From Myxococcaceae bacterium JPH2 (lineage in GTDB: Bacteria > Myxococcota > Myxococcia > Myxococcales > Myxococcaceae): a DNA stretch of 64,000 nt. Under the pieces are notes generated by a model. That model saw nothing but the letters and a program-made list of their open reading frames with translations, was not told where the DNA came from and did no database searches. Shown in pieces: positions 37,399 to 44,688 of the stretch. A program made the position numbers and the translations under genes. The stretch is from NCBI GenBank assembly GCA_016458225.1, contig JAEMGR010000003.1:62001-126000 (forward strand), given 5' to 3'. How positions within the stretch are numbered: position 1 is the stretch's first letter; every line of letters starts with the position of its first letter.

Positions 37399-37432
37399 TG
37401 CCCGCGCGAGGCAATTCCCCCACGCGCGGGCA
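37399..37432 (+). terminator. Terminator of the FIST/hybrid kinase/receiver operon
   Basis: TGCCCGCGCG (37399-37408) and CGCGCGGGCA (37423-37432) make a perfect 10-bp stem with a 14-base loop, 6 bases past the receiver stop, followed by TTTGATGG. Confidence 0.7.
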
Positions 37433-37468
37433 TTTGATGGTATGCAGCGAATCGATGTGACTCGCAGT

Positions 37469-37483
37469 AGTGATGTCATCACT
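37469..37483 (+). promoter_or_regulatory. Candidate operator palindrome upstream of the TDO-like operon
   Basis: AGTGATGTCATCACT is palindromic around the central T (7-bp arms), 131 bases upstream of the TDO-like ATG in AT-richer sequence. Such GTGATnTCATCAC-like sites can be bound by GntR- or Crp-type dimers. No regulator gene is adjacent. Confidence 0.45.
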
Positions 37484-37532
37484 GTTAGTCCCGTAGCTGC
37501 CTTCCCCGTTTGAGCAGTGCCGTACCACCTGG

Positions 37533-37560
37533 TGCCCGCGGCTCCCCAGTCCCGCGGGCA
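37533..37560 (+). other. GC-rich hairpin in the TDO-like leader
   Basis: TGCCCGCGG and CCGCGGGCA form a perfect 9-bp stem around a 10-base loop, 53 bases before the ATG. It could act as an attenuator-type leader hairpin for the TDO-like operon. No leader peptide was found. Confidence 0.4.
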
Positions 37561-37613
37561 CGTCCCCAAAGAAGTCCCTTCCGAAGTCCCTCACCCCCCG
37601 CTCGGAGGGCCTC

Positions 37614-39398
37614 ATGCACTCGACCACTGATTACAGCCACGCGGAAAAACTACGCCTCGAGCTGGAGCAACCGCTGTTCAACCCGCTGTTGAAGAAGTGG
37701 GTGGGCCGAGGGGAGTTGGACTACGAGCTGTATTTGAAGACGCCGACGTTGCTGTCGCTCCAGTCCACGGAGACGGAGCTGGTGGCGCACGACGAGCTGA
37801 TGTTCCAGATCGTCCATCAGTCGCAGGAGCTGTGGCTGAAGTTGGTGTCGCGCGAGATGGTCGAGGTGGTGGACGAGTTGGATCGCGACTCGCTTTGGGC
37901 CGTGTCGTCGCGGCTGGAGCGCGTGGCGCGCATCCTCCGGTGCGTGTCGTCGGAGATGGCGGTGCTGGAGACGATGACTCCAGACACGTACCAAACCATC
38001 CGCCGCAGCCTGGGCAATGGCAGTGGTCAGGAGTCCCCCGGCTACAACACGCTGCGCACGGCGGCGAGCGGCATGGAGGACGCGCTGGACCGGCTGCTGG
38101 CGCGGCGGAGCACCACGCTGATGGCGGTGTACTCGGGCCACGGCACCACGGACCTCAAGCGCGTGTGTGAGCAATTGGTGGACGCGGACGAGGCCTTCCA
38201 GGGATGGCTGTACGCGCACTTCCAGCTCGTGCGCCGGACCATCGGCGTGGACCGGCAGGTGAAGGCGCTGGATGGGTTGCCCTCGCAGGTGCTGGCGGCG
38301 CGGATGAACCTGCCGCTGTTCCGCAAGCTGTGGGACGTGCGCGTGGAGATGACCACGGCGTGGAAGCGCGAGGGAGGCCATGCGCCCGGCGTCGAGCGGA
38401 GCGCCGGCGGCGGCTGCCCGGCCATGGCGGAGCTGCGCGCCGAGGCTGAGCGTGCCGCGGCGGGAGCAACGCCAGTGCTCGCCGACGCGCCCCAGACCGA
38501 GGCGGCGCATATGCCCAAGGCCGCGCACGCGAACGTCACGGCGCACGTGCCCAAGGCTGCGCACGCGGACGTCACGACCCACGTGCTGGTGGCTGCGCAC
38601 GCGGCCGCGACAGCGCACATGCCCGTGGCGATGCAGGCGAGCCCGGCTCCGCAGATGCACGCGGACGCGGCGGCCCACATGCCTGCCTCCTTCTCGAACC
38701 TGCCGTACAGCCGCGAGGAGATCGCGCGGATGGCGGCGGCCGCGGGCTGCCCCATGCACGCGGAGCTGGCGAAGCGCGGCGAGGACAGCGCCAAGGCGGA
38801 CGCCGCGAAGGCACCGCACGCCGAGGCACACGCGGACGCCTCGCACGGGCGCGACGAGGCGCCTCGCGCGACCGTGGCTCACGCTGGGCATCCGGAGCTG
38901 TCTCACCGTCGCGCCGAGGCTCCGCGCCCCGGAGCACCGCACATCACGCACGGGACTCACGCCGAGCCGCATCGTCGCGATGACACCCCGCGCCCCACGC
39001 TCGCGCACGGGGCGCACGCCGAACCCCACCGTCGTGACGAAGTCCTGCGCAGCAGTCTCGCGCACGTCGCGCACGCGGAGCCGCACCGCCGTGATGACAC
39101 CCTGCGCGCCAGTCTGGTCCACGGCGCTCATGCGGATCTCCGCGTCGGCACGGTGCACGGGGCGCACTCGGATGCGGTCCATCACGGGGGACATGCCTCG
39201 CATGCCCACGCGGACTCCCTGCATCGACGCGAGGAGCTGGGGCGAAGCGCTGGAGGCCACCCCGTTTCGCCGCATCGCGCGGTGGACCCCATCACCGCGG
39301 GCGCGCACCACGCCTCGGACTCCTCCACCCGCGCGAGCGTGGGCACCCCGACCCCCGTGCCCTCCACGTACCTGAACCCGCCCAGAGGGCGGTCATGA
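37614..39398 (+). CDS. Tryptophan 2,3-dioxygenase-like heme protein with long His-rich repeat extension
   Basis: Residues about 35-250 match the TDO/heme-dependent aromatic oxygenase fold. HDELMFQIVHQSQELWLKL (H68) aligns with the distal-His helix of TDO, and WLYAHFQLVRRTIG (H202) with the proximal heme ligand helix. The Arg that in TDO binds the substrate carboxylate (in QFR) reads N145 (ESPGYN), and the GTGGSSGYHYLR loop is missing, so the substrate may differ from tryptophan. Residues about 260-594 are an Ala/His/Arg-rich extension with two repeat families and two Cys-Pro sites (C268, C379). The ATG has GGAGGG 4 bases upstream. First gene of a coupled operon. Confidence 0.8.
   Translation: MHSTTDYSHAEKLRLELEQPLFNPLLKKWVGRGELDYELYLKTPTLLSLQSTETELVAHDELMFQIVHQSQELWLKLVSREMVEVVDELDRDSLWAVSSRLERVARILRCVSSEMAVLETMTPDTYQTIRRSLGNGSGQESPGYNTLRTAASGMEDALDRLLARRSTTLMAVYSGHGTTDLKRVCEQLVDADEAFQGWLYAHFQLVRRTIGVDRQVKALDGLPSQVLAARMNLPLFRKLWDVRVEMTTAWKREGGHAPGVERSAGGGCPAMAELRAEAERAAAGATPVLADAPQTEAAHMPKAAHANVTAHVPKAAHADVTTHVLVAAHAAATAHMPVAMQASPAPQMHADAAAHMPASFSNLPYSREEIARMAAAAGCPMHAELAKRGEDSAKADAAKAPHAEAHADASHGRDEAPRATVAHAGHPELSHRRAEAPRPGAPHITHGTHAEPHRRDDTPRPTLAHGAHAEPHRRDEVLRSSLAHVAHAEPHRRDDTLRASLVHGAHADLRVGTVHGAHSDAVHHGGHASHAHADSLHRREELGRSAGGHPVSPHRAVDPITAGAHHASDSSTRASVGTPTPVPSTYLNPPRGRS
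38505..38648 (+). repeat. 12-residue His-containing tandem repeats (four copies of 36 bp)
   Basis: Copies at 38505, 38541, 38577 and 38613 encode AHMPKAAHANVT, AHVPKAAHADVT, THVLVAAHAAAT and AHMPVAMQASPA. The first three place His at positions 2 and 8; the fourth has decayed. They lie between the two Cys-Pro sites of the TDO-like protein. Confidence 0.85.
38949..39119 (+). repeat. 19-residue His/Arg tandem repeats (three copies of 57 bp)
   Basis: Copies at 38949, 39006 and 39063 encode HGTHAEPHRRDDTPRPTLA, HGAHAEPHRRDEVLRSSLA and HVAHAEPHRRDDTLRASLV, with the core HAEPHRRD unchanged. Degenerate units lie on both sides. Confidence 0.88.
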
Positions 39399-40543
39399 CC
39401 GCTGCGCCCACGTCGCTCTCGACGCTGCGCGCGCACTATCCCCTCCTCGCGTCCTGCACGTACCTCAACAGCAACTCCACCGGCGCCTTGCCGGTGGCGG
39501 TCGAGCGGGTGCTCCGCGAGTACTGGGACACGATGCGCGCCTGGCGCGACGACGCGTGGGAACGCTGGATGGACGGCATCTTCGGCTACGCGAACACGGT
39601 GGCGCGCCTCATCGGTGCGCCTCCGGGCTCGGTGGCCACGGACGTGAGCCTGAGCACGTTGCTCGGGCGGCTCGGCACTAGCTTCGACTGGAGCGGGCCG
39701 CGCCGCCGCGTCGTCGTGACCGACCTGGAGTTCCCCACCGTGCCCTTCCTGTGGAAGGGCTTCGAGCGCTACGGCGCCGAGCTGGTGGTGGTGCCCTCGC
39801 GCGACGGGCGCGTGGACGAGGAGCGCCTGTGCTCGGCCATCGATGAGCGGACGCTGCTCGTCTCCGTGTCGCATGGGAGCTTCTCCACCGGCGCCGTCCT
39901 GGATGCCGCGCGCGTGGCGAAGGCCGCCCATGCGATGGGGGCGCTCATCGCGCTCGATGCCTACCAGACCGTGGGCACCGTGCCGGTGGACGTGGGCGCG
40001 CTGGACGTGGACTTCCTCCTGGGCGGCGCGCACAAGTGGCTGAGCGGATCCGAGGTCGCGTACCTGTACACGCGCCCCTCCCTGCTCCCCACCCTGCGTC
40101 CGGCCGCCACGGGCTGGCTCGCGGGCGACGCGCCGTTCACGTTCCAGCCCTCCGGAGACTACGCGCCGGACGCGCGCCGGCTCATGGCGGGAACCCCCGC
40201 GCCGCTCCTCGCCCTGCTGTCTCGTCCGGGCCTGGACCTGCTGCTGAGCGTGGGCGTGGAGGCCATCCGGGCCCACTCGCTCGCGCTCACCTCGCGCATC
40301 ATCGCGCGAGCCGACGCGGCGGGGCTGACCGTGGTGACGCCGCGCGAGCCACACCGGCGCGGCGGCGTGGTGTGTCTGCGATTCCCGGGCGACACGGACG
40401 TGGTGAAGCGACTGGCCGCGAAGTCTTTCATCTGCAGCCACCGCGGCTCACTGCGCATCGGGCCGCACTTCTACAACACCGCCGAGGAAGTGGAGGCCTT
40501 CATGGATGCGCTGACCGAGGAGCACCGGAGGGCAGCGGCATGA
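39395..40543 (+). CDS. Kynureninase-like PLP-dependent enzyme (class V aminotransferase fold)
   Basis: Likely hydrolyses kynurenine or a substituted analogue to an anthranilate and alanine in the cytoplasm. The first part has YLNSNSTGALP, the counterpart of YLDGNSLG in KynU. The PLP strand reads DAYQTVGTVPVDVGALDVDF and the Schiff-base Lys is in GAHKWLSGSE. The end, SHRGSLRIGPHFYNTAEEV, resembles the KynU C-terminal domain. 382 residues, slightly shorter than most KynU. Other class V enzymes (cysteine desulfurase, isopenicillin-N-epimerase-like) are the alternative. The ATG overlaps the TDO-like stop (ATGA, 39395-39398). Confidence 0.82.
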   Translation: MTAAPTSLSTLRAHYPLLASCTYLNSNSTGALPVAVERVLREYWDTMRAWRDDAWERWMDGIFGYANTVARLIGAPPGSVATDVSLSTLLGRLGTSFDWSGPRRRVVVTDLEFPTVPFLWKGFERYGAELVVVPSRDGRVDEERLCSAIDERTLLVSVSHGSFSTGAVLDAARVAKAAHAMGALIALDAYQTVGTVPVDVGALDVDFLLGGAHKWLSGSEVAYLYTRPSLLPTLRPAATGWLAGDAPFTFQPSGDYAPDARRLMAGTPAPLLALLSRPGLDLLLSVGVEAIRAHSLALTSRIIARADAAGLTVVTPREPHRRGGVVCLRFPGDTDVVKRLAAKSFICSHRGSLRIGPHFYNTAEEVEAFMDALTEEHRRAAA

Positions 40544-41574
40544 GCGCGCTCGCCATGGACGCCAGCTCGCCGCGCGCGCTGTTGCACCTGCTCTTCAACG
40601 GCGCGCGCGCCGTGGACGTGCTGGAGACCGCCCTGGCCCTGGGCCTGCTCGACGTGCTGGAGCCCGGCCCCGTGACGCTCGGCGCGCTGGCCGCGCAGCA
40701 CAAGCTGGTGCCCGGCCGGCTCTACAAGTTCCTCGACTGTCTGGAGAGCCTGGGGCTCGTGAAGCGCGAGCAGGACTCGGACGCGCTGGAGTCCGCGCGC
40801 TACCGCGCCGTGCCGGGGCTGCGCGCCGCGGCCGAGGCCGTGCTGGGCCTGCACTCCCTGGAGCGCGACCGCGAGCAGTACGCCTGGCAGGAGCTGCGCG
40901 GCCGACTCCCCGAGGTGCTGCGCGGCGCCCACTCGATGTCCACCGCGTCCTTCGACTGGCCTCCGCGCACCGCGTCTCAAGTCGAGGGCTTCGAGTCCAG
41001 CATGGCCGCGGGCCTCGGCCCCATCCTGGAGACGTTCCGCACGCACGCGGCGAGCCTCTTCTCGGCGGGAGCGCGGCTGCTCGACGTGGGCGGCGGCGAT
41101 GGCACGCTCGCGGGGCATCTGCTCCGCGACCATGTGGGGCTCAGCGTGGACGTCTACAACCTGCCGGCCACCGAGCCGCTGGTGGCGCGCACGCGTCAGC
41201 GCTTCGAGCACCCTCCCGCGCGCATGGGCTTCGTGGGAGGAGACTTCCTGCGCGAGGCCCTGCCGACGGGCTACTCCGCGCTGTCCTTCGTGCGCGTGCT
41301 GCACGACTGGCCGGCCGAGGTGGCCCGGTCGCTGATGAAGGCCGCGTACGAGGCGCTCCCCTCGGGAGGACGCATCCTCATCTGCGAGGAGTTCCGAACC
41401 CCGGAGCGACTGGCCGCGCAGTTCTTCTGGTCCTACTTCCTCATGGGGGTGGACTCGTGCGTCAGCCGACTGCGCGAGGTGGATTTCTACCTGCGAACGC
41501 TGGAGGAAGTGGGCTTCCACGCGCCGCACGTGAAGCCCGGGCCCTTCGAGCTGGTCGTCGCCCTCAAGCCCTGA
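40540..41574 (+). CDS. Plant-type O-methyltransferase, SAM-dependent
   Basis: Methylates a small aromatic substrate, typically a phenol or catechol hydroxyl. The N-terminal dimerisation domain (about 10-100) leads to a Rossmann domain with SAM motif LLDVGGGDGTLAGHLL and the later LSFVRVLHDWPAEVARSLM and GGRILICEEF, classic for the O-methyltransferase_2 family. 344 residues. The start overlaps the kynureninase-like stop (ATGA at 40540-40543). The genetic coupling suggests that its substrate is made by the two upstream enzymes; related pathways methylate 3-hydroxykynurenine or 3-hydroxyanthranilate, although there by C-methyltransferases. Confidence 0.88.
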   Translation: MSALAMDASSPRALLHLLFNGARAVDVLETALALGLLDVLEPGPVTLGALAAQHKLVPGRLYKFLDCLESLGLVKREQDSDALESARYRAVPGLRAAAEAVLGLHSLERDREQYAWQELRGRLPEVLRGAHSMSTASFDWPPRTASQVEGFESSMAAGLGPILETFRTHAASLFSAGARLLDVGGGDGTLAGHLLRDHVGLSVDVYNLPATEPLVARTRQRFEHPPARMGFVGGDFLREALPTGYSALSFVRVLHDWPAEVARSLMKAAYEALPSGGRILICEEFRTPERLAAQFFWSYFLMGVDSCVSRLREVDFYLRTLEEVGFHAPHVKPGPFELVVALKP

Positions 41575-41600
41575 GGCCGGGTGTCTCGCAGCGGACGGAA

Positions 41601-41627
41601 GGGCGCGGTTTCTTGCTCACCGCGCCC
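41601..41627 (+). terminator. Hairpin after the O-methyltransferase gene
   Basis: GGGCGCGGT and ACCGCGCCC make a perfect 9-bp stem with a 9-base loop, 26 bases past the stop. It separates the three coupled genes from the hydrolase-like gene and may end the transcript or attenuate it. Confidence 0.55.
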
Positions 41628-41676
41628 TCGGCAATGCTCAACTCCCTGAAGCCATACGCAGACGGGAGGAGCCTCC

Positions 41677-42471
41677 ATGAAGGGTCCCCGGTCACGGTCG
41701 GGGTGGAGCGCCGCGTCGAGCGGCGTGAGGCTGGCGGAAGCGGAGCCTGGGCCCCGTGAGCACGGGGACGTGGGCGTGGGGCGTGTCGGCCCCGAACGCG
41801 AGGTCATGGTTCCGGTGGATGACGCCACCGTGCTGCGCGGGCGACTGGCGATTCCCCCGGGCGCGGTGGGCCTGGTGGTGCTGGCGCGCGGCAGTGACAG
41901 CAGTCGCGGCAGCCTCCGGCTCGCGCAGACGGCGGGGCTGTTGCGACAGGCCGGGCTGGGCACCCTGCTCCTGGACCTGCTGACCCACGTGGAGGAAGAG
42001 GAGCGGCGCACGCGCCAGCTTCGCTTCAACATCGGGCTGCTCGGCCTGCGCATGGCGGGCGCGGCGCGATGGCTCCAGCGCAGCGCCCTCACATCCCGAC
42101 TGCGCGTGGGCTACTTCGGCTCGCACACGGGAGCAGGCGCCGCCCTGTGCGCGGCGGCCTCGCGCCCGGAATGGGTGCACGCGGTCGTCTCGCGAGGTGG
42201 GCGGCCAGACCTTGCCGGAAACGCGCTGACTCGGGTGCGAGCCCCCACGCTGCTGTTGGTGGGCGGCGCAGACGCGCTGGGCCTGGAGGTCAACGACCGG
42301 GCCTGCGCCACGCTGCGCGCCGACAAGCACGTCGAGGTCATCCCCGGCGCGACGCATCACTTCCATGGGCCCGGGGAACTCGCGCGGGTGGCCGAGCTCG
42401 CCAGCCAGTGGTTCCTCCTGCATCTGACCGAAACGCCCGCGTCCGCATGGGAGGCAGCACCCACGCCATGA
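41677..42471 (+). CDS. Dienelactone hydrolase-like alpha/beta hydrolase with altered nucleophile position
   Basis: 264 residues. The nucleophile elbow normally reads GxSxG (often GASTG in this family); here it is GSHTG (G148 to G152), so His150 occupies the Ser site and no Ser can serve as nucleophile at that position. Asp199 (LVGGADALGLE) and His227 (GATHHFHGPGEL) stand where the acid and His of the triad would be. GGGAGGAG lies 5 bases before the ATG. A formamidase role for formylkynurenine would fit the neighbourhood but conflicts with the altered nucleophile, so an inactive or ligand-binding protein is possible. Confidence 0.78.
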   Translation: MKGPRSRSGWSAASSGVRLAEAEPGPREHGDVGVGRVGPEREVMVPVDDATVLRGRLAIPPGAVGLVVLARGSDSSRGSLRLAQTAGLLRQAGLGTLLLDLLTHVEEEERRTRQLRFNIGLLGLRMAGAARWLQRSALTSRLRVGYFGSHTGAGAALCAAASRPEWVHAVVSRGGRPDLAGNALTRVRAPTLLLVGGADALGLEVNDRACATLRADKHVEVIPGATHHFHGPGELARVAELASQWFLLHLTETPASAWEAAPTP

Positions 42472-42533
42472 AGCGCGCGCACCGCCCGGCAAGCGGCCTG
42501 CGAGAGGAGGACCGCGCGGTGGAGATGGCCTGT

Positions 42534-42549
42534 GCCCCGGGCGCGGGGC
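42534..42549. terminator. Short hairpin between convergent genes
   Basis: GCCCCG and CGGGGC pair in a 6-bp stem with a 4-base loop between the convergent hydrolase-like and histidine kinase genes. Weak. Confidence 0.35.
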
Positions 42550-42562
42550 TCGCGCACCCGGC

Positions 42563-43624
42563 TCAACGCCCAGAACGCGGCGGCCAGCGCGGCAGCCACG
42601 CGGTGAACGTCGTGCCCCCGGGCTCGGTGGACGTCACCGTCAGGGTGCCGTGATGCGCGAGCACAATCTGTCGCGCGAGGAAGAGGCCCAGGCCCACGCG
42701 GCCCGCCTCCGTGCGCTCGCGTGGCTCGAAGAGGTGCGGCAGCCGCTCGGCGGGGATGGCCGGGCCCTCGTTGTGGACCTCGAACCGGACCCCGTCCTGC
42801 TCTCCGTGACTGCCCACGGTCACCACGCCGTCCGGCGCCCCGTGCAGCAATGCGTTGCTGACCAGGTGCACGAGCAACTGCCCCATCCGCTCGGGATCCC
42901 AATCACCGTGGCCTTCGCCGGACTGCGCGTGTCGCAGCGCGCGGCCCGCGTGCGCCTGGGCCATTCCATCCAGCGAGTGCTCCACCAGCTCGTGCAAGTC
43001 GAACGAGCGGTACTGAAGCACCAGCCCTCCGCCCACCTTCGCCTGCGCGAAGTCGAGCACGCTCCCGAACACGCGATGCACCCGCTCGGCCGAGGCGAAG
43101 ATGCGCCCCACCGCGGACTCCAGTCGCCCGCCCAGCTCGCCACTGCGCAAGAGCGCCAGCGCCAGCTCCTGGATGTGCGCGAGCGGCGCGTCCAGGTCGT
43201 CGCGCAGGATGCCCAACACCCGGCGCTCGAACGCCTCATGCTCGCGCACCACCTCCGCGAGCCCGCCCTCCTCCGCGTACAGCACCACCCCGAAGCCTCC
43301 GGTCTCCGGCGGCAGCCGACGCACCGTCACCCGCGCCAGCTCGGTGCCACCGTCCCGCCGCGCCACGGCCAGTCGCGCCCGCGCGACACCCCGCGCCTCC
43401 GCCTCGCGCAGCAGGCCAGCGGGCCGTCCCGCGCGCGCATCCTCTGCCCCGAAGAGGGCCTCGAACGGCTGACCCACGCGCTCCGCCGTGGCGTGGCCCC
43501 ATCGGCGCTCGGCCCCTGCATTCCAGCTCGCCACGCGGCCCCCTGGGTCCACGCGGACCAAGGCGAGCGAATCCAGGTCCTCTACCGGCACGGTCCATCG
43601 CGAATCGACTTCAGGTTCGGCCAT
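42563..43624 (-). CDS. PAS-type histidine kinase lacking the phospho-acceptor histidine
   Basis: 353 residues, soluble. A PAS domain (about 15-120, LVRVDPGGRVASWNAGAERR) and a HisKA-like helix pair precede the ATPase domain. The H-box reads VLGILRDDLDAPLAH; aligned with LGIVGHDLRNPL, the acceptor His is Asp142. The ATPase domain looks intact: LVHLVSNALLHG, NEGPAIPAERLP and GLGLFLARQIVLAH. It may bind ATP but not autophosphorylate normally. It diverges from a receiver gene at 43754 over 129 bp. Confidence 0.83.
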   Translation of the reverse strand: MAEPEVDSRWTVPVEDLDSLALVRVDPGGRVASWNAGAERRWGHATAERVGQPFEALFGAEDARAGRPAGLLREAEARGVARARLAVARRDGGTELARVTVRRLPPETGGFGVVLYAEEGGLAEVVREHEAFERRVLGILRDDLDAPLAHIQELALALLRSGELGGRLESAVGRIFASAERVHRVFGSVLDFAQAKVGGGLVLQYRSFDLHELVEHSLDGMAQAHAGRALRHAQSGEGHGDWDPERMGQLLVHLVSNALLHGAPDGVVTVGSHGEQDGVRFEVHNEGPAIPAERLPHLFEPRERTEAGRVGLGLFLARQIVLAHHGTLTVTSTEPGGTTFTAWLPRWPPRSGR

Positions 43625-43753
43625 GACTTCCTCGCTGAGGCGCGCCAGCCAACGTTCCCCTCGAACTCAAGTACAGCTTGAAATCGAACAAGGACCGCAA
43701 TTGGGTGGAATTTTTCACTCCCACGCGCACGGCCCGCCCGTTACGTTGTCCAG

Positions 43754-44134
43754 GTGCCAGCCGAGACCTCACAGCGCACGGTTCTGGTCGTGGAGGATGA
43801 CCCGGACATCCGGGGGGCCGTCTGCGAGCTGCTCGAGTTGGAGGGCTACGGTATCGCCTCCGCCCGCCACGGCGCCGAGGCGCTCCAGTATCTGAACGGG
43901 CGGGCGCACCTGCCCTCCCTCATCCTGCTGGACCTGATGATGCCGGTGCTGGACGGCCAGGGGCTGCTGGAGCGGCTCCGCGCCGACACGCGGCTTTCCA
44001 CCATCCCCGTGCTGGTGCTGACGGCGAGCCCCATGGCGACGCCGCCCGTGGGCGCGGTGGGGCTGCTGCGCAAACCCGTGCAGTTGGAGGAGCTGCTCGA
44101 TGAAGTGGCCCTGCGCTGTGCACCGACGCACTGA
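43754..44134 (+). CDS. Single-domain response regulator
   Basis: 126-residue receiver. The GTG start gives MPAETSQRTVLVVEDDPDIR. The phospho-Asp is in LILLDLMMPVLDGQ, Thr in VLTASPM and Lys in LLRKPVQ. No output domain. Divergent from the kinase-like gene that lacks the acceptor His, so phosphate must come from another kinase or the receiver works unphosphorylated. Confidence 0.9.
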   Translation: MPAETSQRTVLVVEDDPDIRGAVCELLELEGYGIASARHGAEALQYLNGRAHLPSLILLDLMMPVLDGQGLLERLRADTRLSTIPVLVLTASPMATPPVGAVGLLRKPVQLEELLDEVALRCAPTH

Positions 44135-44275
44135 GCCCGCAGGTCCCAGGAACGAACGCGCGGCCGGGATGGCGACAGCGCGTCGGGGCTGGGTGATACT
44201 CGGGGCGAGACGGGCCGTTCACATGGGAGTGCGGCCCGAACCTGTCATGTCCGCGCAACCTTGGGGGGAAGTGCC

Positions 44276-44671
44276 TTGTCGGAGATGAAGATCCGCGTGC
44301 TCGTCGTGGACGATGACCAGGACCAGTTGGTCCTGGCGGAACGGACCTTGAGCGCCTTCGGGTTCGACGTGCGGACGCACCGCTCCTCATTGGGCGTGTC
44401 CAACCTGGTGCGCACCACGACGCCGGACCTCGTCCTCCTGGACGTGAACATCCCGGCGCTCAGCGGCGACAAGGTGCTCGCGCTCGCCCGCGCGCAGGCC
44501 CCCAAGAACACCCGGTTCATCCTCTTCTCCGCCTCGGACGAGTCCAAGCTGCGCGCGCTCGCGCAGTCCTCGGGCGCGGATGGCTACATCTCCAAGAGCG
44601 TCCAGGGCGCGGACCTGGCCAAGAAGCTGGAGCAGCTCCACAAGAAGGGCCGTCCTCCGTCCACGCCCTGA
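44276..44671 (+). CDS. Single-domain response regulator, paralogue of the 36980 receiver
   Basis: 131-residue receiver. TTG at 44276 was chosen because GGGGGA lies about 8 bases upstream and the product then starts MSEMKIRVLVVDDD, matching [14 protein letters not shown] of the receiver at 36980-37393 position for position; the ATG at 44285 is the alternative. LVLLDVNIPALSG holds the phospho-Asp and GYISKSVQGA is identical to the paralogue. A short Lys/Pro tail ends it. No kinase is adjacent on the same strand. Confidence 0.88.
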   Translation: MSEMKIRVLVVDDDQDQLVLAERTLSAFGFDVRTHRSSLGVSNLVRTTTPDLVLLDVNIPALSGDKVLALARAQAPKNTRFILFSASDESKLRALAQSSGADGYISKSVQGADLAKKLEQLHKKGRPPSTP

Positions 44672-44688
44672 GCGGCTCCGCGCTCAGG
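44667..44688. terminator. Shared hairpin spanning both stop codons of convergent genes
   Basis: CCTGAGCG (44667-44674) and CGCTCAGG (44681-44688) form a perfect 8-bp stem with a 6-base loop. The receiver stop TGA (44669-44671) and the ABC1 kinase stop (44684-44686) both lie inside the arms. Confidence 0.6.

Noticed and set aside
37614-39398. Frameshift or fusion of two genes as an explanation of the TDO-like extension
   Set aside because: The frame continues without stop and its repeats keep phase; the stop overlaps the next start exactly, so the extension is part of the gene.
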